Positions 45,187 through 57,278 of a DNA stretch of 64,000 bases are shown one piece after another. Numbering within the stretch: the first letter of the stretch is position 1; every line of letters starts with the position of its first letter. Under the pieces are notes generated by a model. It was given only the letters and a program-made list of their open reading frames with translations, was not told where the DNA came from and searched no databases. The translations under genes were made by a program, and so were the position numbers. This DNA comes from Agrocybe praecox (taxonomy: Eukaryota > Basidiomycota > Agaricomycetes > Agaricales > Agrocybaceae). The stretch spans positions 1,612,001 through 1,676,000 of the forward strand of contig OZ024841.1 in the NCBI GenBank assembly GCA_964017145.1, read 5' to 3'.

Positions 45187-46007
45187 ATGAATCATGATAC
45201 ACAATCTTTATCGTTGAACACAATCACCGCTGCCTATGACCCGAAGCAAAACCGAGCATTATTCGTGGTAGATCTTCCAGTCCCAACTAGAGATTTTATC
45301 GTTCTGGCAACATACAGGTTGAAACCTGGACAGTCACTGCAGGAGGTACAAGAAAACATGATAAATTCGGGGGTTTTTACCCGCGCTCGAAGTCAATTCA
45401 AAGAGGCTATGACTGGTGAATCTTACGAAAGATCTGATTGGACTTCTAGGTCAATTGACTGCAGAGCTCGGAAGGCCGGCAATGGTACGAAATCGTGCTT
45501 CTCCGAAGCTGGGTTCACTTATACAGATATGCTCCATATACGTACTCGGCAGCTCAATCAGTCCTACAATCTTCTCTAACTTCCACGCACAACGCAAGCG
45601 AGGTCAACGCAAAAAATTTAACCCCCACAACGCCGCTAATGTCCCCGCCAGCAAACCCCATGGTTGGCAAGGCAATTCGGAAACAGAAGCCTGCCAAAAA
45701 ACGCGCCCTCGCAGAGGACGGTAAAAGAGTATTCACTTGTCCGTGCTGCCTAGCTCAGAAGAAGAAATCCAATTTTACCAGAAATTCCGACTATGTGCGT
45801 CACGTAAAGTCTATTCATCTTCAAACCAAGAGAGTCGTGTGTACTTTGGAGGTGGGGGATTGCGCCTGTAATAAAACATTTACAAGGTGTGTTGATATTG
45901 TCTGGGATCTGGATTTGTCGTTTCTGGCTTGCTTCACCCGCACTGACCCTTAAATTTGCCACCGTTTTATTAGATTTGACGTGTTGAAGAGACACTTGAG
46001 GAAATAG
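45187..46007 (+). CDS. C2H2 zinc-finger protein, exon structure partly unresolved
   Basis: Exon 1 is probably 45187-45415 and encodes an N-terminal domain (AYDPKQN, VVDLPVP, LATYRLKPGQ, MINSGVFTRAR) shared with the gene at 46821-47201. A later exon ending at 45896 encodes SPPANPMVGKAIRKQKP, then a C2H2 finger (CPCC, RHVKSIH). A short last exon 45974-46007 completes a second one (CxC, then FDVLKRHLRK, stop). The acceptor after exon 1 could be near 45553 or 45562, possibly with a further small exon, so the exact product is uncertain. Likely a DNA-binding regulator. A fragment of it lies at 34104-34353. Confidence 0.65.
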
Positions 46008-46820
46008 AAGCTGTAGTGTCGTGAATCATGATCGATCTTCTAGCGAAGACAGGATAGGTACAGGGGAAGAATGATATACCAGCGTATCAGCAATTGATTA
46101 GTATTACTAGCTGTTACGAGTAGTACTTTTAGATGAGCCATTGGAACTGTTGTATATTTTAAATGTCCCGATATGATTGTGATCTAGTTTCTATGTAGTA
46201 TTATGATATATCTATTTACATAGTAAGGCCCCAGTTCTTCTAGCTCTAATCATATCTGTAGTGCAGGAGAGGAACCGAAGTGTTTTTGATGAATTCATTA
46301 ACCGTGGGAACATAGAAGTTGACACAGGGGGGATGTGTACAGAAATAGATTTACCGGGTTTCCATTATAACAGAAGTCTTCGGTCATTCGCTCTGACACG
46401 ACGTTCTAAAGTAGTCTCGTTGAGACAAATTAAACCCACTGTGGTCTGCCGGTGCAAGAAATTTTACCCGGAGGAGAAAGAGAACAAAGTGACCCCTTTC
46501 GGGTATCAGACTAATATTTGACATACGCGAGGGATGATGATGAATCACGAAATCACATTGCCATTGTATTTTACTCCCACCCTTATACTCCACGTAGAAG
46601 ACACTCTCCCCAGGAACTATATCTCTCGGAAGGTGAGTGACACCTCATAGTGTACTATGATGACCATTATCTAGACAAAAACTGGCGTCTAAATGTTTTA
46701 CACTCCTTTTTTCATAGGCATACGTGGCCATTAGAGGCTGTGTTCGGCATATTTAACTGGTTTCCACTCCCCAAACTCTCAACCCCCACTCTTCAACTCC
46801 CCCCTTCCTGACAAAGGATC
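46008..46820. other. Intergenic, no gene recognised
   Basis: An 86-codon frame at 46261-46521 has no recognisable feature. Confidence 0.35.
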
Positions 46821-47201
46821 ATGAGTTCCGAATCGTTCGACATCGGCGTGAGACCGCCTTCACCGAAGAAGGTCTTTCTCGCATACAACCCAAAGTGTGA
46901 CCAGGTCCTCATTCTCGTTGATCTACCTGTCCCACCCGCAGCGTTCGAAACGCTCGCAACGTACGAGCTCCGCTCCGGGCAACGGTATAAAGATCTATAT
47001 CGGTATATCATGAACTCTGGTATCATTGATAGAGCGCGAAGACGGCGATCGGGTGAGCTGTCGACAGAGGATATGGAAATTCAGCATGATGAAGACGTAC
47101 CAGTTACCGTGCCAATTGACTGGACTGGAGAAACTCAGCAGAGGAGAAGAAAGGATGCCAACATTACGCCCCCCAGTGATCGTGTACTTCGGAGTAGATG
47201 A
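46821..47201 (+). CDS. Uncharacterised protein, paralogue of zinc-finger gene N-terminus
   Basis: Single exon of 126 aa. Residues ~15-75 (AYNPKCDQ, VDLPVPPAAFETLATYELR, MNSGIIDRARR) match the first exon of the gene at 45187. The rest is acidic then basic (QQRRRKD, RVLRSR) with no zinc finger. It could be a complete short protein or a gene that lost its zinc-finger exons. Function unknown. Confidence 0.6.
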   Translation: MSSESFDIGVRPPSPKKVFLAYNPKCDQVLILVDLPVPPAAFETLATYELRSGQRYKDLYRYIMNSGIIDRARRRRSGELSTEDMEIQHDEDVPVTVPIDWTGETQQRRRKDANITPPSDRVLRSR

Positions 47202-48510
47202 TTTTGTGGTCTGATAATCCGAATAATAATGATTTCCTAACTCACTCTACGCCGTAAATCCAAAAAGGATGTCGTGACTAATAAAGCAAGAATTATTGTG
47301 TATAAATTCATTCTCTTCTGATGGTCGAATTTGTCGTGTTATCCAGAACAAGTTAATCAGAAAAGTTAAAATTTTAATTTCGGAGCAACTGACAAAGGAA
47401 TTCGTAAATTTCGACGTGACTACGATGACCCCAATTCTCTTCGGTTCCCAACTGCGGCCTTTTTATATCACTGTCCAATTATTTTCGCCTAAATTACCGA
47501 TGACGCCCAATGCTCTGGGCTACAAAAAGCTGAACGGTATCTATTCATGGCAAAGATTAATGATGAACTGGAGCTTGGCTTCCGAATAACCTAACTCGTA
47601 TCCAATAATCATACGCGTTTTCGGAGCAACAAGATACAACGTATATGTCGTCAGGTCTTCTGTACAACTGCTTCAGTACTATACATCTAGGTTAATAGAA
47701 TCTATAGAGCGCCCGGTCGAGAAGAGTTAACGTAGTCGGTTTTCAAATTAAGGCAAGGGCGTAAATTTTATATTTCGAGTCTAAAAGTTTGTTCTACTCG
47801 GTACATACCCGCATCGTACTGGTTATTGTCTCCTCAAATATCCCTACAAGTTCCTTTTATTGATTGCCCGTGTTTCATTGAAGGACCGGAAACTATGGAT
47901 GAGCGGCTGGGCGACGTTTATCAACCCGATTATGGCCATCAAGTTATTCTCAGTGTTGGTGGGAAGGCTTAGATAGCTCTACCGAGCTTGAACGTCAAAT
48001 AAATGCTTGTAGTATCCGACTTTTTTAAATAAATGATGACAATGGTATGCCATGTGTACCTCATTTTAGATAATCTAATTGAAAGATTGGGTTCTCAGAA
48101 CATTGGGCGGAGCTTGAAAGCTTGAACGATGATAGACCCTGCGTCACCTTCATGAACATCCATATCAGTGTCTCACGGCGCTATTCATGCATTCATATGA
48201 TAGAATAGTCTTTTCAAGCATCCGTAGGAAATGTAACAATAATAATACGCGATTTTTAATGTACACTGCAATACGGAGCCAAGGCGAGAGGAATTGATCG
48301 CCATCAATACCATCTCTTGTATCGGTCTTCCTTATCAACAACCTCACGCCTCATGCGTATCTTCCCCCACACATCGACATCATTATCCCGACTCCACGAA
48401 TCGATAACCTCCACGAGCTCTCTTCGCCTTCAGTTTGCGGATCTGTCCCTAGACTCGTTATTCTGACTCCATGAGTGAAATACCTTCGCTACCCTTCGCT
48501 AGCTCTTCGT
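47202..48510. other. Intergenic, no gene recognised
   Basis: AT-rich. Open frames at 47296-47589 (+) and 48165-48347 (-) lack supporting features. Confidence 0.35.
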
Positions 48511-50018
48511 TACATCAGGAAAACTACAAGTTGTCTTACGCGTCTTACACGACTTGGTACAGACGCCAAGTGATGTAAGACGCGTTAAGTCGCTAAGACC
48601 GGTCACTTGGATAAGAAGTGAATCTCCTGCTCCAAGTGATCGGTCTTACCCAAGACGTCGCTAAGTTGGCCCAAGTCGCTAAGTCACCAAGTCAGTAAGT
48701 TGGATAAGACAAGTATCATAGCTTTCGAGGTCACACAATTTTGTAGTGCAAATAAAATAGCATTCAAATCTAATAGTATACACTACAACAAAATTTAAGG
48801 CTATGTACGATATCGATAGTTATCTTGTCCTCTTTTCTACAGCTACATATTGACAACTGTTTGAGGCGATAATTACCAATTCCTCCCCCCCAAAAAAAGG
48901 TGTGTTTGCACTAGACGAAGATTAGTTCTCGAAACATAAGAGATAAGGAATGCTTACCACGAAACCACCGTTCGAGACGCCACCAAGGCACCATCACGAC
49001 TCTAGGATTCTTTCTGTGGTCCAGAGGTCGTAACCAGAGCACCCGATGCATCGACAACGAGGTGTCGACGTTCGCACAAGGCGTGCAGTTTGGCTTCTGG
49101 GTGAGCCAGGGTACGAAATAAGATCAAGCGCACGAAGGCTAATCGACCCGCGACGGGAATGGGGTGATATAAGAAACGATAATGCTCACCTAAAAAATTT
49201 CTCGTTGGCGGCTAGATTAGGTGTGACCAGGTAAACCTGTCAGAGCGTTGAGCAACACTTATACATCGCCATACTGATTTAAAAAATACGCACCGTATTC
49301 CATGGATTCCCTCTCTCGAGTCATCTTGGGCAAATTTTCAATAGGATCCCCGCTTGTTTGAACTTGATCATGGGTGCATGGCGAGTAATTGCGTCCAGTT
49401 GCTATGTTGGTTGAACGTTCATGAGTGATGAGTGCACATGAAAAATAAAGGATGACTTATGAACTTAAAGGGAGCAAAAAGCCCTGAAGGCAGCGAAGAA
49501 GTGGATGAGGGAGGTTGAGGGAAGAGGAGTAAGGACAGAAAAGCCAAACGAAATAAAAAATTGCAGGGTCAAACATCACGTGGTCGGAGTTTGAAAGGAC
49601 TTGTCGATATTTATTGCAAAGGGCAAAGAAGTGACTCGCCTAGATTTTATGCGACACTTAAGGCTGATATGTAACCTTGCTTGAAGAAAGCGCAGTGGCG
49701 GAATGGTAAGTTTCATTAACAAATTTGCTTTTTTATCACACCCTGTGAGTTCGATCCCTCCTGATCACGGTAATTTGTACTTTCATCTGCCGCCAAAGTG
49801 TGGGTTCTTACAAACTTACACACTTAGCGTCTTAGAGTCTTAGCGAGTCTTAGCGGTCAATTTCTCACCTCAACTTAATGCGGCGTGGTCGGTTAGTTGG
49901 TGAGAAAAGTATACCAAGTCATCCAAGATCCTAAGTGTCGCTAAGTCGACTTTCAAGTGATCGAAAGTTCGCTAAGACTCGTAAGACACCCAAGTGAATG
50001 TGTGGTTTTCCTGATGTA
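48511..50018. mobile_element. 1.5-kb non-autonomous DNA transposon
   Basis: The ends TACATCAGGAAAACTACA (left) and the reverse complement of the right end (TACATCAGGAAAACCACA) form terminal inverted repeats. Inside each end are clustered subterminal motifs around TTAGCGACTT/AAGTCGCTAAG (48540-48715 and 49815-49990), a pattern of hAT/CACTA-like elements. No transposase frame is present. Target-site duplication is not evident. It contains the tRNA-like sequence at 49689-49770. Confidence 0.75.
49689..49770 (+). other. tRNA-like / SINE-like Pol III promoter sequence
   Basis: TGGCGGAATGG (49696-49706) fits the A box and GAGTTCGATCC (49747-49757) fits the B box, at tRNA-like spacing. The acceptor and T stems do not pair, so it is not a functional tRNA. 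It may be a SINE head or a tRNA relic inside the transposon. Confidence 0.5.
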
Positions 50019-50618
50019 GTCCACATGCGAGACTCTGGGAGCCGAATCCTTGTGAATTTTACTTCTTCGCGTTTGAGTTCGCGTCCTTTAAGGACGAGAT
50101 TCTTCTTCCTTTTGTTTTCTTGCTTCTTCTCCTTCCTCCTCCTCTTCTTCTCAAACTCCGAGCTCGTTATATAATCAACGCCTAAAATAATCTCCTTCGC
50201 CACACCCGTAGACGAGGAACTCCTACTCTTCCCATCATCTGACCAGGGGTTCAACATCCCCCAAGTAATTCCCTCAGTCTCTGCAAGCCGCCACGTGCCA
50301 AATCCAGTATATCGGTCAGATATATTGGTGATTTTGCGTTTTTCCTTGGAGATGAACATTGTGCCGGATCTTTTCTTTTTCCATTGACGGTGGGGGCACT
50401 CAGCGGACAGGGAGGTGTTGGTGTTGGTGTTGGTGTTGGTAGCGGAAGATGCCGATAGTGTGATTGATCCTGATCCGGCGGGTCCTGCCGCTGCGTGGCA
50501 ATAAGACGATGTAGACGCCCTAGAGGAGGAGGGAAAGAGTTTAGAAATTAGGGATTAGGAATGAGGATATGTAATATCTGTGGGGTGCTTACATAGATAT
50601 GAGGTTGTAGTGTGTCAT
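49931..50618 (-). CDS. Uncharacterised basic protein with transposon-derived C-terminus
   Basis: Exon 1 50618-50593 and exon 2 50519-49931 join in frame (204 aa): MTHYNLIS, a Ser/Thr-rich segment with a (TN)4 run, KKKRSGTMFISKEKRK, TGFGTWRLAETEGITWGM, then a very basic stretch (KKRRRKEKKQENKRKK). The last ~28 codons before the stop lie inside the inverted repeat of the transposon (48511-50018), so the original end was probably lost. Family not recognised. Confidence 0.55.
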
Positions 50619-53571
50619 TATGTTAGAGATCTGCTGTGTTGCACACGAGTCTCCAGTATGTGAGTGTACTAGTCGACCCGACCAGTGAGCGGAGAACAAA
50701 AGAGAAGGAAGGATAGACGCCCTTTGCTGTGATGGAAACAAATGGAAGATTCACACTTGCATTTATACACAGCGCCTTGTAACTATTATGCAAGATTAGC
50801 CCAATGAAATTTATATGCGGCTGTGGCCACTGGGCCAAGACCAAATGCAGTAGAACTGGTTGTCGACCGACGGCCCATGCGTTTGCAACAAATTGTCTTG
50901 TCCCTCTATTTTTTTTGTGCAATTTTGGGACAATAAATTTCAAGCACGTGGCGTGCGACTGGCCTCCTGTTGCGGTTGACGTTGAGCCTTTGAGGCCTGG
51001 ATAATGAGCACTGTTGATGTCTCGGTATCTGTCATCAACTTAATTTATCATACATAAGTCTTCTATCTATCGCATGACTCATGCGTGCCTGTTGAATGAC
51101 CATTAATGACATCATTCGTAAGGCGATGTGGCGGTGCAGTCTGGCCGATTGACCAATCCGTACGGATAGATTAGATAAGATCGTTGAGTTTGTGACGGCG
51201 CGAAGCTTCCATAGCCGAATCAATCCTTGCTTTAACCACAACTGTCACCTTGCGAGGCTTTTCCACGCGCTTCAGAGCCCAGCTACACCATTCGGCTGCA
51301 TCCTGGACTGCCCCAGCCACTTACGATGACATATCTGCGCAGATTCTACAGAACAGCGTCGAAGCTTACTAAACATCCCACTTCAGTCTCCCTAACTGAT
51401 GTCCAAGCCTTTATCTCGTCAAACGCATCGTCTCTGTGCTTTATGGTTTAATGGAATTTACCATGGTATATCCCTGAAGTCATCAATGATATCCATAATA
51501 TATTGATTCCCTGTATTAGAAAGAGAAAGAGGTTCAATATACCCGTGAAAAATATTGATACATCACGATCCATGAAACCAAAAGTTTTCAAAAATGTTGA
51601 TAAATGGTTATTGTAACTTATATAAGTCTCAGGCACCCTGATAAAACTATAAATGGGCAGGTATATCATACAATGGAACAATACACCATGCGAATCACTG
51701 CGCTATACATAGTACTGCTAGCGAGCTTCAATCAAGTCCTCGACATTTGGCGTCCCAGTACATCTGTGAATGCCATCCATCACTGCCGAAAGACATGCGT
51801 TATTGGATGACTTTCCTTAATGATTTAGAACGTTTCTACTTACAGAATGTAGTTCTAAACCATGATGCCGTGATGCCGTTTGTCAGGCACATCATAAAAT
51901 ATAGAAATTCAACTCAGATGAATGGAAACACCCCTTTTCTTAATATTTATCTATAAAGGGGCCCCACCCCCCCTTCCTAGTTCATAAACGCTTTCTAAAC
52001 CCTTCATATCAAACTCAGACACGCCACATAACCCTCGGCTCTGCGGCATTAGACTTGTTCGTCCTTTCCACTCTCCATATCCTTAAATTATGCCTGTAAA
52101 AACGTTAACGATTGTTAAATGTAAATTTGGTTGACTGTCTTCGGTGTTTGCTTCAATTTCAACCAAGTATGATACGTTAAAAATGGAGGAAATCATGTGC
52201 TTTCTTAGCATAACTGTCCTCTATTTCAACTGGTATCCCGTTAACCTCATTCTCAAAGCTTGGATGAGAGACTTTTAGAACGCAATTTTCAACTTTGCAT
52301 AGTTTTAGGTCTAAAAGAATAGCAACCCTGCTTGAAAGACTGGGTTCCGGGCATCGGAGTTTCAATCAATGTAATCGCTCCAATTTGTATGCTTTGGCGT
52401 TAAGGTTTTCTAGAATTATATTCTACTTTCTAAAATGTTGTGGCGCTCTGACCTGATAAGGTTTGAAGACAAATCTGGAATTCTAAACGTTAAGGAAAGT
52501 CATCCATTATCAATTACCATGCGTACACGAAATCCCATTTCCGAGGTTATGCGCCGCCGAACATTGTCCGCGAGACCTTTTTAACCGGTCACAACAGGAC
52601 TCATTGTGACATAACGGCAACCTCGCCGACGCCCGGGGCGCCGCGTATACCACTCGTCTGACGTCGACGTTTTGCTCGACGTTGGTAACAGCAGCAGTTC
52701 AAATTGGTCCACCTGTGGTCTGCAGAGCAGAAATCTAGCCGTGTCCTTGGACTTGGATGTGCACCATTGCTGCCAGGTTCCCATGAGTGCCCGACTTCGA
52801 CAATACTCTTCGGCACACGGGTGAGCCTTCGCTTCGGCATTAGTTACTTCTGGAGCGACATTGCGTCGGGGGTGGATGATCGGCTCGCTTGCTCAACACC
52901 GTCGACAACGTTCATGAAGCAGCCGTTTGGGAATTTGAGCGTCGGTGGTGATAACAACGTCCGACGTCAACAATACTTACCAACAATGTGAATACTCTGC
53001 CGTGCGACTGCCGACTCCGAATGCCACTGTCACGCACCAAGGCCAACCGTTAGGGGGACAGTCCCGCGAACCATGCGTACCCTGACGGATTTTCCACTGA
53101 GAGAATAAAATAGAGGCTAAAAGAGTAGCAAGTCTGATGCTAAGAGTCGAATACAAAAAAAATAACTCCGGAATGTGGGGAACGTCGATGCATTTGGCAT
53201 GTATATCAGTGATAGTCAATGTGTCACAAATATTTATATTACGAAACTGAACTGTATTGATGTAGAACGTCATATGTTATGTATACATAGGTCTATCACT
53301 GATGAAATGACTTGATCAAGACCTGAAAATTCTCATCGGGAGGAAAGTATCATTGGTGCTCAAGGTTAAGCCGGGTCACCCCAAGTGAACAATCTATCAG
53401 AGATAGATAGATAGGTAAAATTTTACATGACCTTTCCTTTTGGGAGCTGACGCGAAACATCAGTTAGGCTACACTCAGGGATCCAATGACAATAGAGCAA
53501 ATTTCTACCGATATATACTTAAGGGTGCAGAGGAACACACACACAACACCTCTGTCAACCCATGTCTCGAG
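50619..53571. other. Long stretch without recognised gene
   Basis: 51170-51310 is a copy of a dispersed repeat also at 56700-56860 (ATAGCCGAAT, TCCTTGCTTT, GCGAGGCT, CGCGCTTC). 52600-53050 is GC-richer and might be an eroded coding region, but no family is visible. A GATA run lies near 53400. Confidence 0.4.
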
Positions 53572-54835
53572 ATGACTTCTCTGGGGGATTTTGACCCCTC
53601 TATATCGTCTCAAGAAACACTAATTAGTGCTAATCTAAACTCCTCTCTCCTGTTTATATATCTTTCAGGTATGTAAATTGTGATGTATCAAAGTTGGACT
53701 CACGCTAACCACACATTTTAGGAGGATATTTTGGATTATACGCCTTCACACTGTGGATTTACTGTAAGGGCGAGGCGCGTGAGATGCAAAGTAAGATTAA
53801 ACTAACTAGAGCCCAGCCCATAGGGACCGCTCCGGACGAATGTTTGTTATCGGCATCCTCACGGCGCTCTTCGGCACAACTGTTATTCTGATGGCATTAG
53901 TTTGGAAATTAACAGTTTTTTCTTTCGTAACCGGAGTGGCGAATAGACTAGATATTTTTGCCGCGGCTTCCGTAGGCGTAGACCTTCCGGTGGTGAACAT
54001 TCTGACCGTTGTAGACATTGGAATTAGTCAAATTGTCGCTGATGCATTGTTGGTAAATATTTAATATTGAACTAATGGCAGAAGCTTCAAGATTGATCAA
54101 TTTTTTAGGTCTGGCGCTGCTGGCCTATTCTAACCGAGCGGAGAGGCCTGAAAGTGGTACTTGTCTGTTTTTATATTGCTGAAATAGGTACGTGCATGTT
54201 TCGCTCATGCTCAACCTCTGAAGCTTCTAAACCTGTTAATACAGGGTTAATTATTGCTGGTGTGTCTTTGGATGCACTCATATCATTCAACCCAAAATTC
54301 GCCAACATTTCATTTGGACGGACGTCCAATATCGTGCAGGGAAGCAGCCTCTGCGTAATAGCCGCAACGAGTATTATTGCATCATTGGTAATCAGCATCC
54401 AAATCTATTCCTCAACACGCTCGGATCGTCGAGCCCGAAGGCGATATAAACACATTATCGAAATATGGATCCAGTCGGCTGCATTATACTCGCTCACGGG
54501 GCTTGCAATCGCAATCGAGAACCTTAACAATAACGCAAATATAAATACAATACTGTTTGCGGATATTATTGCGTTGGACTACACAAATGCAATTGCAGAT
54601 ATCACGACTGTATGTTATTTCTGTTACTACTTCTTCAGAGTTCTAAATTTTTATTCCATATTCTTAGGCATTTGCACCAACGCTCATGGTTGCACGTCTA
54701 GCTTTGGCAAAGGATATGGGTACAGAAGATTCATCTACTATTATGACAGATTCGATGTATGAAGAGAATCTGGGCGGATTCCAGGTGGAGCCAAATGAAC
54801 AACGCGCAGATGTACAAGACAGTAGTAGTGACTGA
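53572..54835 (+). CDS. Multi-pass membrane protein (fungal seven-helix family)
   Basis: Six exons (53572-53668, 53722-53763, 53817-54052, 54109-54187, 54245-54609, 54668-54835) give 328 aa in frame. About six to seven hydrophobic helices are visible (SLLFIYLSGGYFGLYAF, MFVIGILTALFGTTVILMAL, VVDIGISQIVADALLVWRCW, VVLVCFYIAEIG, LCVIAATSIIASLVI, SAALYSLTGLAI). The WRCW motif after the fourth region and the acidic cytoplasmic tail (EDSSTIMTDSMYEEN) are characteristic of the abundant Agaricomycete receptor-like membrane proteins of unknown ligand. The intron at 54188-54244 is 57 nt and could be retained without a stop. Confidence 0.75.
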
Positions 54836-55378
54836 ATATAAGCATTGTGGTATTCTCGTTATCTGCCATTAAGTTCGTCCGTCATTGTCTTCTTTCTCGT
54901 GCTAGTATACATCCTGAGATCTGACAGATACCGCCACACAAGATGAGCCTTGGATCCAGAAATAGGACCAGTACTATCGAGGACCGCTTACGACGCTCAT
55001 AATGTTGTCGATCACTCAACTTGAGAAGAGTGCAGCTGCTGTAACGTTAACGACTGAACGTTGAACCCTTGGCGATGACGGCGGATGGGCGCCTAGGGCT
55101 CACGCACTCGGACGTGCCACTGATCGGTATCCCTCATGTTGATGTCACGCATTGTCGATACCTGCGTCATGCAGAGTGGAGTGGAGTGGCGAATTGATTG
55201 TGGCGCTTATATGGGCATTTTGGTGTATGAATGACTCGATAAAAATGCGCATTGCGACTCATTGAAGGGTACGTACATCGGCCACTGTCAATTCGCAGAG
55301 AGCAGAATGGATATAAATACGGGTTGGTAGCATTAGAATTTCCGCTAAACAACTTACTCAAAACAAGCAAAATCCGTG
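54836..55378. other. Intergenic and promoter of next gene
   Basis: No gene is seen. A short repeat GAGTGGAGTGGAGTGG-like tract lies near 55175. Confidence 0.4.
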
Positions 55379-56373
55379 ATGGAGAGACAAAGCACCACCG
55401 CTGAAGGTATGTACATTTCAAATTTCGACTTCCTTCTTTTATCTGACCTAACTTTTGTTCCCTACTTTTGTTCCCTTCTTCGCTTCCTCCCATACCCCAC
55501 GTAGAACCCCAACCCCAACCAACCCCCCGCATCGTATACATAAAAGTAAATCACACAGACGACGAATTCGTGCCTTATCCGGACACCGATGACGAGGATG
55601 CTAATACCCCTAGCCATCTTCAGAAAAAGCGTACCCTCGGACAGAGTGTAAGCACGTGCGGCTGCGAATTCATACCTAACATGGAGGACCTCCGTGAAAA
55701 ACAAAGGCGAGGACCGGGAAATGTGCCGTTTTGCAAGGAGCATAAGGAAGCTATTGAGATGATCGAGAGGGAGGATAGGAAGAGAGTTTTGGGTGCATTC
55801 AGGAAGTTGGTGGGTGTTTCTGAGTCGGATGTTGCGGGTGGAAAGGGAGAGAGCGAGAAGGGTCAGGATGAGGATTTGAGCAGGTTCGAAAAGGAAGAAA
55901 GTGAGCTGGAAGAAGTGATCAAAGATATGGTGAGGAAGATGAATGATGCAGAGTTGGATAGGCTTCATGGGCAGATTGGGATGCAGGTGTTGTATGTTTT
56001 CGAGAATTGCGGTGTTGATGACTCGAATGAGGAGGGAGTCTGGAAAGAGAAAGAGAAGGAGGATGAACTTGGTGAGAATACCTACGCGACCCCTGATTTT
56101 TGTGATGATCATGACCATCGATATCACCTTCACCATTGTGAGGTAGCAGACTCGAACGGTGCGACTGGAAGCGGAGGTGTTGGCGCCAGTGCGAACTTGG
56201 CAGATGAAGTAATCCGCGTCAATGGGCATGAAAACAAGTTCGTTAGGTATGATTTTAGGGAAACCAGCAGGAAAATCTTTGCTTTGGATTTCCACGGAGC
56301 TCCGAACGCGGACGGATGTACTTCGAGGGCTTCAACTTGTTACGGTGCTAATAAGGAATGTGTTTTGTGCTGA
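55379..56373 (+). CDS. Uncharacterised acidic protein
   Basis: Exon 1 55379-55406 (MERQSTTAE) and exon 2 55505-56373 join in phase into 298 aa. The N-terminal half has a compact Cys motif (STCGCEFIPN, then VPFCKEH) followed by long charged helices (EEVIKDMVRKMNDAELDRL). The C-terminus has His/Cys-rich pieces (DDHDHRYHLHHCE). Composition is biased to Glu/Lys. Family not recognised. Confidence 0.6.
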
Positions 56374-56871
56374 GCGCCAGAGTCGCGTTCTGGGTCAAAT
56401 AAATTTTATATCTATTATTATCCAATCTAATCATGTTCTATATACTTTCTTTTAAATGGACGCCATCAAAGATGGCCTTGCTGATTTACAATCATTCGTG
56501 AACGGGCTGAGTAGGGACAATAGAACGGATCCGAAAACGGCGGGGAAATCTTTGCCAGTTCAATTTCAATTGAATAAATCCTGTATGCATTTATTAATAG
56601 AACCACGTGTTCGATAATCGCCGTCTTTCTGACGCCAGCGCTTTGAACTTTTTAATTTTCAGCAAGTCGAACCACCGTTGTGGCAGTGCAACCCTTCCCA
56701 GCCCGATTAGATTAGATCATGTACGGATATGTGACCGCGACGCGTACATAGCCGAATACATCCTTGCTTTGACCATTACCGCCATCGTGCGAGGCTGCTC
56801 GACGCGCTTCCGAGCCCAGTTACGCCTCTAGCTGCATTCTTGACTGCTCCACCGTCAATTAATTAACCATC
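56374..56871. other. Intergenic with dispersed repeat
   Basis: 56700-56860 is the partner of 51170-51310. No gene is seen. Confidence 0.45.
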
Positions 56872-57278
56872 ATGTCCTCAAAGAAGGGACCCTGCCCATG
56901 CTGTAACTGCCATGGCGCGATGCGTACGGCCAAAACCATCAAGAAACACAAATATCTCGAGGAGCTAAGGAATGCGAAGGCGGAATCAGGAGCTAAACGT
57001 CATCGGGTACATGGGGAGAGCAGTTCAAAACCTTTCGAAATGGGGACGGGTAGAACATTACGGTACGTGTGTTGTTTTGCTTAGCTTATTATTGCATCTT
57101 ATGTTGTACTCTTTTGTATTGGGTCTCATTTCTGCTGTGTTGCCTAACTCGACCAGGCTAGCATCTGAAGAAACCACTAACGCGCGGGACAAGCTAAGTA
57201 AATTTGGAGAAAAATATATAGTATGTTTCCGTTTAATTACTGTTTATAATTTTTTTGTCAACTTTTTCTAAGATGTGA
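56872..57278 (+). CDS. Short protein with CxxC...H motif
   Basis: Exons 56872-57062 and 57157-57220 are in phase. The next acceptor (57273) gives ATG TGA, so the product would be about 86 aa. The N-terminus KKGPCPCCNCHGAM then TIKKHKYLEEL resembles the single zinc knuckle at the start of some basidiomycete transposon proteins (inference). It may be the start of a lost transposon gene. No transposase domain follows. Confidence 0.45.

Noticed and set aside
49689..49770. Functional tRNA gene
   Set aside because: A and B boxes fit, but acceptor and T stems do not pair and no anticodon arm is convincing.
51604..51956. Short plus-strand frames at 51.6-51.95 kb
   Set aside because: AT-rich, no motif, no splice support.
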